From the NCBI GenBank assembly GCA_036365145.1, contig JAEOAD010000982.1:8830001-8894000 (forward strand): a DNA stretch of 64,000 nucleotides. The letters run 5' to 3'. Each line of letters begins with the position of its first letter. The stretch's first letter is position 1. Position numbers and translations under genes: made by a program. Positions 10,903 to 20,116 of this stretch are shown one piece after another. This stretch comes from Orientallactaga sibirica. Lineage: Eukaryota > Chordata > Mammalia > Rodentia > Dipodidae. Below the pieces are notes generated by a model. The model had not been told where the DNA came from and did not search any database. It saw nothing but the letters and a program-made list of their open reading frames with translations.

Positions 10903-12140
10903 GAACACACTGTAAACTTCACATATCCCTATCAGGTTATCTTCTTTTGCCCCTCCCACCAGTACCTAATCCACTGAGGGCACTCTTTACTGGGGAGCAT
11001 CAGTAATCACTGTGGAGTCGTAAATATGCCATTCAATTCCTACCATGAGGGTAATACCTCACAGTACACCTTCCCACTCTGTGGCCATCACATTCTTTCA
11101 GCCTCTTGTTCCATGATGTTCCCTGAGCCTAGGAGGGCATGTCAGAGATCTTTAGTGTTGAGCTCCCAGCAGCCTCTTGTTTTGTGCTTTGATGAGTTTT
11201 GAGTCTCCTCAGTGTCTATAGCCATCTCCATGAAGGACGTTCACTGGATAGCTGTGAAAACTGCAATCATATTTGATTCACTACTTCCTCTGCAATATTT
11301 CCTGGACTCTGGCAGGCTGATGGAGATTATTCATCCACTGACAGGTTCTCAGTTTTCTCCTCTTGTCATTTTGCTGGGTCTTTCTTGGGTCTTTCCAGTA
11401 TTATCCACCATCTGTAAAGAGCAGGTTCTCTAAGCAAGAGTGAGAATGGCATTGATCAAAGGGGAAAACATATCTTTAGAAGGCCTTTTCGATGAAAATA
11501 ACCTTTCCATTTTGCCAAAGAACAGTGGGAGCTTCCCTCTAAGGGTCTATGACCTTCCAAGACACAGGATTTTGACTTGGTACTAAGTACCAGGTAAGAA
11601 TTCCTTCTTTGAGTGGGCCTCATACCTAGTCAGAGAGAAGTTTACTACCCCCACAACTTATATGGGTCTGGTTTGTTGATTTTTGTAGCTTGCAGAATCC
11701 ACTGCTTGTTCGCAGTGTTGATGACTTTTACCCTCCAGCATCTTGATAAGAGCTTACCAGCTCTATGACAGCTGGCCAGTAGGGCCCTGGGTTCCTTCTC
11801 AATTTCAGCTTGGTTTCTCAACGTCCTGTGACTGTAGCCTGTGGTGTCTTTAGCAATAAGGCCCTACAATCTAGTTCTGGTGGGTAACCAAGTGCTTTGG
11901 CAATGACCTGCATTGTTTTGTGGGCCTCATGGGCATCCCTGACCAATAGCTCACTGTGTGTGAGGGTGACCCATCTGTAGCCCTGGTATTTACTAACAGC
12001 ACCATATGGTTTTAGGATAAAGCTTTCTCTATCCCATCAGGGTTCCCCCCCCTCTCTCTCACTAAGAAAGTTATACCTTTTAATTAGCTAATGAAGAAGG
12101 GGTTTTCTATAGTACTTATTCATACTGTCTTTAGTTCTGT
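10903..12140 (-). mobile_element. LINE-1 3'-UTR module, minus (first copy)
   Basis: Homologous to 13,150-14,400: 'CTGAGCCTAGGAGGGCATGT', 'GAGTTTTGAGTCTCCTCAGT', 'AGCTTGGTTTCTCAACGTCC' and 'GTTATACCTTTTAATTAGCT' all have counterparts there in the same order. Shorter relatives occur at 23.98, 41.4 and 44.4 kb. Assigned to LINE-1 because the second copy merges into antisense LINE-1 ORF2. Confidence 0.65.
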
Positions 12141-12387
12141 GTATCTCTCCCCCTCCTCTCTCTTAGAACTTTCTACTCCCTGTATTTTGTCCCTCAGCTT
12201 GCCTGTCTACTATCCCTTCTCTTAATCCCTCCCTGCTTCTCCTCTCTCCAAGCCTCATTCTAGATCTCTTACCAGTACTGCTGATATTTACTCTAACTTA
12301 TAAACAATACAAGGTATTCCATGTTAGGATCCACATATGAGAGAGAACCTGTGACCTTTGTCTTTCTTTTTTATGTTCTTTTTTAAA

Positions 12388-12588
12388 GGTTATTTATTTA
12401 TTTGAGAGAGATAAACAGGGAGAGAGAGAGAGAGAATGGGCACACTAGGGCTTCCAGCCACTGCAAACAAACTCCAGACGCAAGTGTCCCCTTGTGCATC
12501 TGGCTTACATGGGTCTTGTAGAATCAAACTGGGATCCTTTGGCTTTGCAGGCAAATGCCTTAACTGCTAAGCTATATCTCCAGTCCCT
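12388..12588 (-). mobile_element. tRNA-derived SINE, minus
   Basis: (GA)n and AATGGGCACAC, then 'CCAGCCACTGCAAACAAAC', 'CATCTGGCTTACATGGG' and 'CTATATCTCCAGTCCC'. Together with the next SINE it is flanked by CTTTGTCTTTCT direct repeats at about 12,356 and 12,736. Confidence 0.85.
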
Positions 12589-12594
12589 TACATT

Positions 12595-12732
12595 CTTTTT
12601 TTGAGGTAGGTCTCATTCTAGCCCAGGCCCACTGGGAACTTATTCTGTAGTGCCAGGATGGCCTCAAACTTGCAGCAATCCTCCTACCTCTGCCTCCCAA
12701 GTGCTGGGATTAAAGCCATGTGCCACCACTGA
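12595..12732 (-). mobile_element. B1-like SINE, minus
   Basis: 'GAGGTAGGTCTCATTCTAGC' to 'GCTGGGATTAAAGCCATGTG'. Directly adjoins the preceding tRNA-derived SINE. Confidence 0.82.
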
Positions 12733-15014
12733 TCTTTGTCTTTCTGAGCCTGGGCTAACAGTAAAATTCTTTCCAGAACTATCTATTTTCTACAAATTTC
12801 ATAATTTTAATTTTCCTTAACCCTGAAAATTCCTTTACATATATTTACCACAACATCATTTTTTATTCAACAGTTAATGGCTATCTGGTCTGATTCCATT
12901 CCCTAGCAGCAACAAACATGGCTGAGCAAGTAGCAAGTATCTCCATAGTAAAGGGTAGAAGTTTTAGAAAATATGCCCAGTAGTGCTATAGCAGGGTCAT
13001 ATGGAACATATAATTTTCAGTTTGTGAGAATCCTCCATACTGATTTCCATAGTTGCTGTACAAATTTACACTCCCATCAACAGTAAATACGTGTACCATT
13101 TTCCCTACACCCTCCCCAGCATTTCTTGTCATTTGATTTGTTTTTATTCAGTAGAAACTTTGTATGGACACATCATGTATTGGTACCATCATTTCCCTTC
13201 TCCCTGCCTCCATTCCTCTGAGGGATCTCCTCAGTGGGATTGTTGGTGTTCCCCATGATGTTGTGGGGTATGAGTTGTGAGAGCAGCAGTCAGTCATTGG
13301 GGTGGGAGGAATATCACTGAATATTCCCTCCCACTCTGTGGCTCTTACAATCTTTGCATCCTCTCTTCTGCAAAATTCCCTGAGCCATGGTGGGTGTGTT
13401 TGAAGTCTACTTTACTGTTGTGATCCCAGCATCTTCTGGCTTTCTGCTTGGGTATGTTTTGAGTATCCTCAGTGTCTGTCTCCATCACCCTGGTGCAGGT
13501 TGTCAAGCTCACCATGGAAGCAGCACTCTTGCTCATCTTACCAGTTCCTCTGTGGTTTCAGCTGGGCCCTGGCTGATGTGCGAGGGGTGATTGATCTTCT
13601 GCCAGGGATTCTGCTATTTTTGCATGTCTTGTTAATAGTTTTTTGTTGTCCTCCAGTTCTTGCTGCCTTCTGAAAAAGAAAAACAGATTCTCCAACAGAG
13701 AGGAGAATGAGGTCAGCACAGGCTAACAAGGATAAGCATTGTTAATTTAGAGAGATTTTGATGGGTGTAGCCTTTCTTGGCCAAAAACGAGTGGGAGCTT
13801 CTCCTTGGAGTCCAGTAGGATTCTGACTCAGTTCCCAGTTCCAGCTATGGGTTTCTTTCCACTGAGTGAATCTCTTAGCCAATCGGTAAGCCATTGGCTA
13901 CCCACCTAGTCTGGGTGGCACCATTGCACAGGTGTGTATGTCTTGACAGGCTGCTTTCTTTTGTAGAGCAGTGTCCCCTGCTTGCTCACGACATTGTTGG
14001 CCATTTCCCCCAAGCAGCTTATGAAGCACTTTCCAGCTCTATATGAGCTAACTATCTGGGAGCTGGCTTCCTTCCAGCTTTTAGCCCGATCTCTCCATGT
14101 CGGCAGCATGTAGTGTCTTCAACAATAAGATCTTACCTTCTACTTCAAGTGGACAATCAAATGCTTTTACAGAAGCCTGTCTTGTTTGGGGGACCTTATA
14201 GATCTCTCCAATCCATGTGAGTTGCAACCAATTTCTGGGTACTGGGAGTTATAAACCAGAGCCAAATGTTTTGGGGTTAGGGTTCATCTCACCATCTCCA
14301 GGGACCTTTTTACCAGACAATTCATGCTTCTATTGAGGGTTATACCTTTTAGTCTACTATCCAGGAAGAAGGTTTCTATGGTATCCATTTATTTTAGATT
14401 TAGTTTTGATGATAGCCATTTTGACCAGAGTGAAATGGAACCTCAAAGTAGTTTTAAAATGCATTTCCTTCATGGCTAAAACTGTTAAACAGTTTTTTAG
14501 ATATTTATTGACCAATTGTATTTCTTTCCTTGAGAACTCTATGTTCAGTCCCCTGTGCCAGTTTTTGACTGTGCTGTTTGACTTTTTTTATTACTTTGTT
14601 TTTTTTGAGTTCTTAGTATATCCTAGATATTAAACATCTATCACATATATAGCTGGTGAAAAATTTCCCCATTCTCTAGGTTGTCTATTGAGTCCATTGA
14701 TGGTTTGCTTAGCTGTGCAATAGCTTTGTAGTTTCATTGGTTTGGTCTTGTTTCCTGAGCTACTAGGGTTTTACTGAGAAAGCCTTTCCTTATGCCTGCA
14801 TCTTGGAGTGGTCTAGCTCATTTTTCTTCTAGCCATTACATTCTTAGGTCTTATATTGAGGTCCTTATTAATTTGGAGTTGATTTTTGTGAAGGATGAGA
14901 GAAGAGGATCTAGATTCATTCTTTTACATGTAGTTATCTATTTTTTCTCAGCATCATATACTTGGATATTCTAATCTATTCCATTGATCAATGTGTCTGT
15001 TTTTTATGCCAGTC

Positions 15015-15203
15015 TCATGGTTTTTTTAAAATTAATATGAGCTTGTAGTATAACTTGAAATCAGGTATGGCGAAACCACCATCAGTATTCTTTTTGCTGA
15101 GAACCATTTTGGATACCTGAGGCCTTTGTGCTTCCATACAAATTTTAAGATTATTTTTTTCTAACTGTGAATAATGATGCTTGAATTTTGATTGGGATTG
15201 CAT
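15015..15203 (-). pseudogene. LINE-1 ORF2 C-terminal fragment
   Basis: A 62-codon minus-strand frame contains the stretch GGFAIPDFKLYYK (residues 42-54). This matches the conserved LINE-1 ORF2 motif downstream of the reverse transcriptase. Frames before and after are broken. It is a fossil of the LINE-1 endonuclease/reverse-transcriptase protein and cannot be functional. Confidence 0.75.
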
Positions 15204-15238
15204 TGGATATATATTGCTTTTAGTGCAATAGACTTTTA

Positions 15239-15407
15239 TGATATTAGCTCTTCCAACCCATTAGCATGGGAGATCTTTCCATCTTCAAGTGTCTTGCTCA
15301 ATTTCTTTCTTCAGTGTTTTAAAGTTTTCACTGTAGAGGTCTTTCACTTCATTGGTTAGAGATATTTGAAGGTATTTAGTTTTTCTGTGGTTATTGTGAA
15401 TGGGACT
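15239..15407. repeat. 169-bp direct repeat, left copy
   Basis: LINE-1 ORF2-derived sequence starting TGATATTAGCTCTTCC (the first two bases end the preceding word) and ending GTGAATGGGACT. By eye it is base-for-base identical to 15,792-15,960. The pair brackets a 384-bp MaLR LTR. Confidence 0.92.
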
Positions 15408-15791
15408 ATAGCAGACAGCTTCAGGTTCTCTGAGATGAACTTCCAGACCGGGCACAGTTATGGAGGAAGGGATATTATTTATTGAAGCTTACAGATCCAG
15501 GGGAAGTTCCATAATGGCAAGAGAAGTGGCCTGCTCTCCACAGGGCCAAGCAGAGAGAGAGAGAAACCAACCAGCCACCACAGCACACAGAGCAAAAACT
15601 ACAGCAAAAAGGTCACACAGCACACTTCAGGAACTCCTGCTAGGCACATTTGCATATCTTTACAATGGAATCTCAAACCCACACCTTAAGACCAGCCCCC
15701 AGTGACATTGCCTTTAGCAAGGTGATTGCAGATGCAAACTATAACTAGTAAAACACTGAATATATTGGGGGACATATATTCAAACTACCAC
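15408..15791 (-). repeat. Solo MaLR-type LTR, minus
   Basis: Read on the minus strand it begins GTGGTAGTTTGAATATATG and ends CTGTCTGCTAT, with a polyadenylation-like AATAA stretch. A second copy is at 22.55 kb (opposite strand) and a third, heavily mutated, at 18.3 kb in the provirus. Terminal bases differ slightly from the TG...CA ends of the 22.55-kb copy. The 81-codon frame inside is an LTR artefact. Confidence 0.8.
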
Positions 15792-15960
15792 TGATATTAG
15801 CTCTTCCAACCCATTAGCATGGGAGATCTTTCCATCTTCAAGTGTCTTGCTCAATTTCTTTCTTCAGTGTTTTAAAGTTTTCACTGTAGAGGTCTTTCAC
15901 TTCATTGGTTAGAGATATTTGAAGGTATTTAGTTTTTCTGTGGTTATTGTGAATGGGACT
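15792..15960. repeat. 169-bp direct repeat, right copy
   Basis: Identical to 15,239-15,407. LINE-1 ORF2 sequence continues from its end (CTTTTCTTGATTTC), so this copy carries the original right-hand context. Confidence 0.92.
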
Positions 15961-16240
15961 CTTTTCTTGATTTCTTTCTATGTTTGTCATTATTTTATAA
16001 GAATGCTTCTGATATTGTGTGTTGATTTTATATACTGCTAGGAGTTTTGGGTGGGTGATTTAGGGTCTCTTAAATACAGAATCATGTCATCTGAAAATAA
16101 GGCTAGTTTGACTTCTTCCCTTTCAGTTTGTATCCCTTTTAGTTTTTCCTCTTGTCTTATGCTCTAGCTAAGACTTCAAAGTACTATGTTAAATAGCAGT
16201 GGGGAGAGTGAACAACCCTATTTTGTTCCAGAACATAGTG

Positions 16241-16246
16241 GGAATG
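16241..16246. repeat. Provirus target-site duplication, left
   Basis: GGAATG directly precedes the left LTR and is repeated at 21,050-21,055 directly after the right LTR. LINE-1 ORF2 reads through when the provirus is removed. Six base pairs is the usual TSD of class II endogenous retroviruses. Confidence 0.93.
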
Positions 16247-16720
16247 TGTTGTGCCCCATGTTGGGCACCTGTTGTCTGTTTTTTTTTCCTCCACCACCGG
16301 CAGGTAGAGCGGAAGAGAGAGAGAGCCAGGCCAGCCGCTTCTCTCGAGGATGAGTGGGAAGGCGGGTGTCGGCGACTCAAAAAACCTCCCCAAGCCACCG
16401 GGGAAAAGAAAAACACATCGAGCCAGGAGTCCATCTGGTGGAAATCTCTCCGTTTATTGTCATGGGGAGGTATTTATATATTTTGAGGAAGAGGATGGGA
16501 AGAGAGGATGAGAGAAATATATAAGGGCCAATATTATTTCACCACGTCAGCAGCAGCTGGGCGGAGGCAGTTTTAGCTTAGGTGCTGAGTCACTCCAAGG
16601 ACAGGTTGCGAAACTCTACTCAGGCTCCGGAAGTTCGACTAGGCCTCACCAGGAGCCAAGTACAGATAAACTCTGGCTGGGCTCAGAACCACTAGGCCTC
16701 ACACCGGGCAGGGCCCAACA
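16247..16720 (-). repeat. Provirus 3' LTR
   Basis: Reads TGTTGGGCCCTGCCC at its 5' end and ends GGGGCACAACA on the minus strand, giving TG...CA termini. It matches 20,580-21,049 with about 25-30 substitutions, mostly transitions, so roughly 94% identity by eye. A TATATAAATA box and an AATAAA signal (16,453-16,458, antisense) lie close together. Confidence 0.93.
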
Positions 16721-16732
16721 TCTCCCCCTTTT
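16721..16732 (-). other. Polypurine tract of the provirus
   Basis: AAAAGGGGGAGA on the minus strand immediately precedes the 3' LTR. This is the expected plus-strand DNA priming site for reverse transcription. Confidence 0.88.
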
Positions 16733-16971
16733 GTTTTTGTAATAATGGTGGACGGTCATGGCCTCTGTCCTAGGTTGTCCCCCTCTGGGAATCTTACCCG
16801 TCACTGAGTACCATGCCTCTAGCCCGTTGACCACTCCACGCCCTGTCTTAGGTTGTCTCAACCTGTCTGAGATCTTACCTGTCGTTGGTTCGATGGAGGG
16901 CAGAGGAGGGATGTTAGGTGGATAGCCAGTAAGCAGAAAAGCCATTGCCTTTGAGTTGTGAACCTGTGGTG

Positions 16972-17180
16972 CCTTGACCTGATGAAGTTTAATTGTGACC
17001 TGATGAAGTTTAATTGCCTCAAGCTGTTGGTGAATGAATTGTGTAATCTTATTAATTACACAGGGCCCGCGAGTGAGGATAAGAAGAAGGAGGGGTTCAG
17101 GGGGAGGGAGAAGGTAGGGTAAAGAGCAAGAAGAAGGAGGGGTCCCAGGGGAGGGAGAAAGTAGGGTAAGAAGCCATGTA
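16972..17180 (-). pseudogene. Retroviral env transmembrane-tail remnant
   Basis: Within a minus-strand frame (16,646-17,356) there is a leucine-rich membrane segment followed by GPCVINKITQFIHQQLEAIK. This is the layout of the end of a retroviral transmembrane envelope subunit: membrane anchor, then a GPC-x-I-N type cytoplasmic tail. The surface subunit and most of the transmembrane subunit are absent. Two small tandem duplications disturb the region (17,085-17,176 and 16,978-17,021), and the open frame continues artificially into the LTR. Confidence 0.62.
17085..17176. repeat. Tandem duplication of a purine-rich 40-bp unit
   Basis: AGAAGAAGGAGGGG followed by a G-rich stretch and GGTAGGGTAA occurs twice with a short spacer (AGAGCA). 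It lies in the env remnant. Confidence 0.8.
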
Positions 17181-17252
17181 AGTTTGTCCACAGCAGGTTG
17201 TCTTGGAAGTCCCGTCTCCTCTTCTGTAAATCTTTCTGGAGCTTTTCTGGCT

Positions 17253-18291
17253 TCATTTGGGTCTAGTAGCATCCACACCTTTAGTTGTTCCTGGGGAAGA
17301 AACAGAGGCATAGTTCTCAGGGGTGGGACACTCCCTGGAGAATTGATTATTGTCATCCCCTTGTTGGGGTAAATATTTTAAGTCTCTTGCTGGTACCCAA
17401 ATAGGTCTTTTTTCCTCTTGAGGAAAGACACATCCAAATCCTCTCCCTGCTGTGAGGAGGGGGTCTGGTCCCTTCCAGGCCCCAGTTAATGGATCCCTCC
17501 ATTTGACCCAGATGGAGCTGTAGGTGACAGCTGAGGTCCAATGTTTTTGAAAGGGGGACAAGTGTCTATCTTCTTTAGAAAAATTTAAAATATTTAGGGT
17601 TAATAATGCATTTTTTAGTTGGTCGTGTGGGGGTATGGATTCCCCCTTTTGTTTTTGTAATTGAGACTTGAGAGTTTGATGATATCTTTCCATGATGGCC
17701 TGGCCCCGCGGGTTATATGGGATGCCTGTGGAAAGTGAGATTTTCCAGGTTTGGAGGAAATCTATAAAAGTCCTGCTTATGAAGCAGGGACCATTATCGG
17801 TTTTGATTTGATCTGGCAATCCAAGGGTGGCAAAACATTGAAGCATATGGCTAATAGCATGTTTAGTTTTTCCCCCAGCATGTGCCGATGCCCAGCAAGC
17901 ATGGGAGAAAGTATCAACTGAGAGAAAAATATATTTAAGTTTTCCAAATGGAGAATAGTGTGTAACATTAATCTGCCAAAGGTGATTAGGGCGTAGTCCT
18001 CGAGGAATGGTTTTTGTAGTTTGAAGAGGAGGTACCTGGAGGAAAGGCTGATAGGTTTTGTAAGTTAATTTTTGAATATGGAGTTGGGGTTTGACAGGAG
18101 AGACAGTATCAAGGCATAACCTGGAGCCCAAAATCTTGAAGGGAGGGGCAGTCTGAATTTTTTTTTGGAGCCACCTGTAAAATGGCAAGGCATTTAGCAG
18201 TGAGGTCTTGGAGATCAGATGGGTTGGAATGACCTAAAAATAATAATAAAACATTAGGATGATTAATCAAGGAAGAAAAGATATGAGACAT
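17253..18291 (-). pseudogene. pol: Retroviral pol remnant: RT fragment joined to integrase core
   Basis: The main minus-strand frame (17,253-18,188, 311 codons) carries a retroviral integrase core and C-terminal domain. The second and third catalytic positions are D131 (in IKTDNGP) and E167 (in GQAIMERYHQ), spaced D-35-E. The first catalytic aspartate position holds asparagine (N74 in WQINVTHY). The C-terminal part shows WKGPDPLL and PIWVPARDLKYL, typical of the class. Residues 14-45, plus the overlapping frame at 18,109-18,291, look like the end of reverse-transcriptase palm and start of thumb, frameshifted. No Y-x-D-D motif is visible. RNase H and the zinc-binding integrase N-domain are missing, so an internal deletion joins the two parts. 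Inactive on several counts. Confidence 0.85.
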
Positions 18292-18304
18292 GTATTGTTA
18301 GGGT

Positions 18305-18657
18305 CAATCCAGGGCTGACAGTTAGCAGTTTTTTATGATGTTGAAGCTTATAGATCTAAGGGACGTTCCATACTGGCAGAAGAAGTTGGCCTGTCTTTAT
18401 AGGGCCAAGCAAAAGAGAAGAAAGAAATTAATTAGTTATATAGTACATAGAGCAAGATTATTGTAGCCAAGCCAGAGTAAGTTTTAGGAATTTTTGTTAG
18501 GCACACTTTGTATATCTTTACAATGGAATTTTAAATTATCATTACACCTTAAAATTGACCCCCAGTGACATTGTCTTTAGTAAGGTGATTGTAGATGTAA
18601 ACTATAAACTAATAAAATACTGAATATATTGGGGGACATATATTTAAATGACCATAT
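18305..18657 (-). repeat. Nested MaLR-type LTR, heavily C-to-T changed
   Basis: Aligns along its length to the LTR at 15,408-15,791 (same orientation) and to 22,553-22,945 (opposite). Differences are mostly C in the relatives and T here on the plus strand; for example CAGGAACTCCTGCTAGG appears as TAGGAATTTTTGTTAGG. I counted about 35 such changes against about four G-to-A. It lies in sense orientation to the provirus. Confidence 0.8.
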
Positions 18658-18944
18658 TTTGTCCCTCGCTTTTAATAGATTTATAATAACAGTAACAATA
18701 ATAATAAAATCAAACAAGTTAATCGGTATAAGGCATACTAAGGAGAGACTAGAACAATGTAAATTTAACCATCATTAGCCGTTATTAAACTTTTGTAGTA
18801 ACCAGAGAGTGACAGTTTTTAGGTTTTTTAATTTTGTCCCTCCAGCTGGGCAGAGTTGTCAGGGAAAACTTTAATCCCAGGCCAACATGGTATTACCGAT
18901 TGAGTTAGTTGGGCTTAGTCTTATGTTTTATGAATTGAGCTAGG
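18658..18944. other. Provirus interior, unassigned, C-poor
   Basis: Contains ATAATAATAAT-type runs and TTTTTAGGTTTTTTAATTTT. It shows no recognisable retroviral domain. A block near 18,838-18,900 ('CCCTCCAGCTGGGCAGAG') keeps its cytosines. Confidence 0.4.
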
Positions 18945-19118
18945 CGGGCAGAGAGAGAGAGAATGGGCGTGCCAGGCCTCCAGCCATTGTAAATGAACTC
19001 CAGATGTATGTGTTTACTTGTGTATCTCGTTTACATGGGTACTGGAGAATTGAGCCTCAAATCGGGGTCCTTAGGCTTTACAGGCAAGCACTTAACCACT
19101 AAGCCATTTTTTTTAGCC
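18945..19118 (-). mobile_element. Nested tRNA-derived SINE in the provirus, C-to-T changed
   Basis: Recognisable as the minus-strand SINE by (GA)n, AATGGGCGTGCC, 'CAGCCATTGTAAATGAACTC' and 'CTTAACCACTAAGCCATTTT'. Positions that are C in sister copies are often T here (CACTGCAAA to CATTGTAAA, CATCTCTCCAGCC to CATTTTTTTTAGCC). G-to-A change is nearly absent. Confidence 0.82.
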
Positions 19119-19460
19119 CCATGTTAAGGGGTGGGGACGGCGGTGAATGGGAAGGCAGTGACTCGCCTCATGGCCTCATGGTGGACCGCCCGCCCATTCC
19201 TAAGATAAAGCAAGTTAGGAGCCCGCCCATTTGCCTCCCACCCAGCCAGGGAGGCTCGGGGCAGTGCCCAGGCCCGGGCCTGAGCCGCCGCTCAGGACCG
19301 TTTCATTCGGCACGCTCCCCGCAGGGATGCCGGCGGAGCCTGGCTGCTGTCCCCATGCTCAGCTCAAAGCGTGCAAGTTTTGTTTTGCGGACCAGTGACT
19401 TGTGTTCCACGCCTGTGAGGAAAGTTAACCTCGGTTTGGGATGTTTGGGGAACTCGAGCT
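19119..19460. other. GC-rich, CpG-rich block inside the provirus
   Basis: Sharply different base composition from its neighbours, with many intact CpGs ('GCCCGGGCCTGAGCCGCCGC', 'GGATGCCGGCGGAGCCTGG'). No retroviral motif is recognised. The open frames on either strand are plausible GC-rich chance frames. It could be captured host sequence or a divergent retroviral leader; undecided. Confidence 0.5.
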
Positions 19461-20110
19461 TGTATTTGATCACAGTTTACATCCACAGAAAGCTACATGG
19501 AGGAGCTGCATGAGGCAAGAAGTTTACCGAAGAATGTTAGTGTGGAAGAATTTTGACACGCCCATATCCTCCACTAGGGGTTTGAGCACATTTGCCTTAG
19601 GCAGTAGTTACGGGCTGAAAAGAGCTGAAAAGACAGCTGTTCGGTGGCGGTTTGGGTGGCGGCCTTGGGAGAAAGGAGATTTTAAAAGTCAGTTTTAGTT
19701 TTTTCTTACAGTTTTTGTTAAGGGCAAAAATGAACTTTTCCACGGAAAAGCCTTTAAGGCTGGCAATTAAGGCAAGGTGGACTGAATTAATCCATGGGGC
19801 TAAAATAAAAGTTTTGTCCCAAGAGCCATGGAGGTTTTTTTGTTTACTTTTAAGCCACACTGTAGGAGGAGTTTTTGTAATATTAAGGCAATAGTGATAT
19901 ATATGAGTACAACATAAGCATAAAGGCCCAAAAAATAGCTAAGCATGTTTTAGAATTAAGTTTAGATTTAGATTTTTGACGGCCAGTGAGCCTGTGCCCT
20001 TATGGGACGGCTCGATGAAATCAAACACAGTGTAGCTGGGAGCAGATCTCCCCATCAGGTTTGTTTTGTCTTTTGGGACGGAGTTTTCACTTAAATGAGG
20101 AGGCAAAACG
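19461..20110. other. Provirus interior, unassigned
   Basis: No gag, protease or other domain recognised on the minus strand. Plus-strand C is again scarce relative to G. Contains two short runs of GCTGAAAAGA near 19,612-19,632. Confidence 0.45.
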
Positions 20111-20116
20111 TTTAAA

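Larger units (their letters stand above)
12141..16246 (-). mobile_element. LINE-1, minus: 3' UTR to ORF2 C-terminal part
   Basis: Antisense LINE-1 runs from the 3' UTR (12.14-13.15 kb, then a second 3'-UTR module at 13.15-14.40 kb) into ORF2. The ORF2 C-terminal region reads on the minus strand at about 15.0-15.2 kb. The element is interrupted by two SINEs (12.37-12.74 kb) and by a MaLR LTR (15,408-15,791), and is cut by the provirus at 16,247. ORF2 resumes at 21,056. Confidence 0.82.

Noticed and set aside
13345..13729. Overlapping small frames on both strands in the 13.3-13.7 kb region as possible exons
   Set aside because: The region is a LINE-1 3'-UTR module with four relatives in the window.
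15460..15705. An 81-codon open frame also found, diverged, on the minus strand at 22,642-22,887, suggesting a conserved small protein
   Set aside because: Both frames lie inside copies of the same solo LTR, so the similarity reflects shared repeat ancestry, not coding constraint.
16646..17356. 236-codon minus-strand frame as a single retroviral protein
   Set aside because: It joins the end of pol-overlapping sequence, an env tail, two tandem duplications and part of the LTR. Only the env-tail part is supportable.
19121..19513. 130-codon plus-strand frame in the GC-rich provirus block
   Set aside because: It is antisense to the provirus, lies in GC-rich sequence, and shows no motif.
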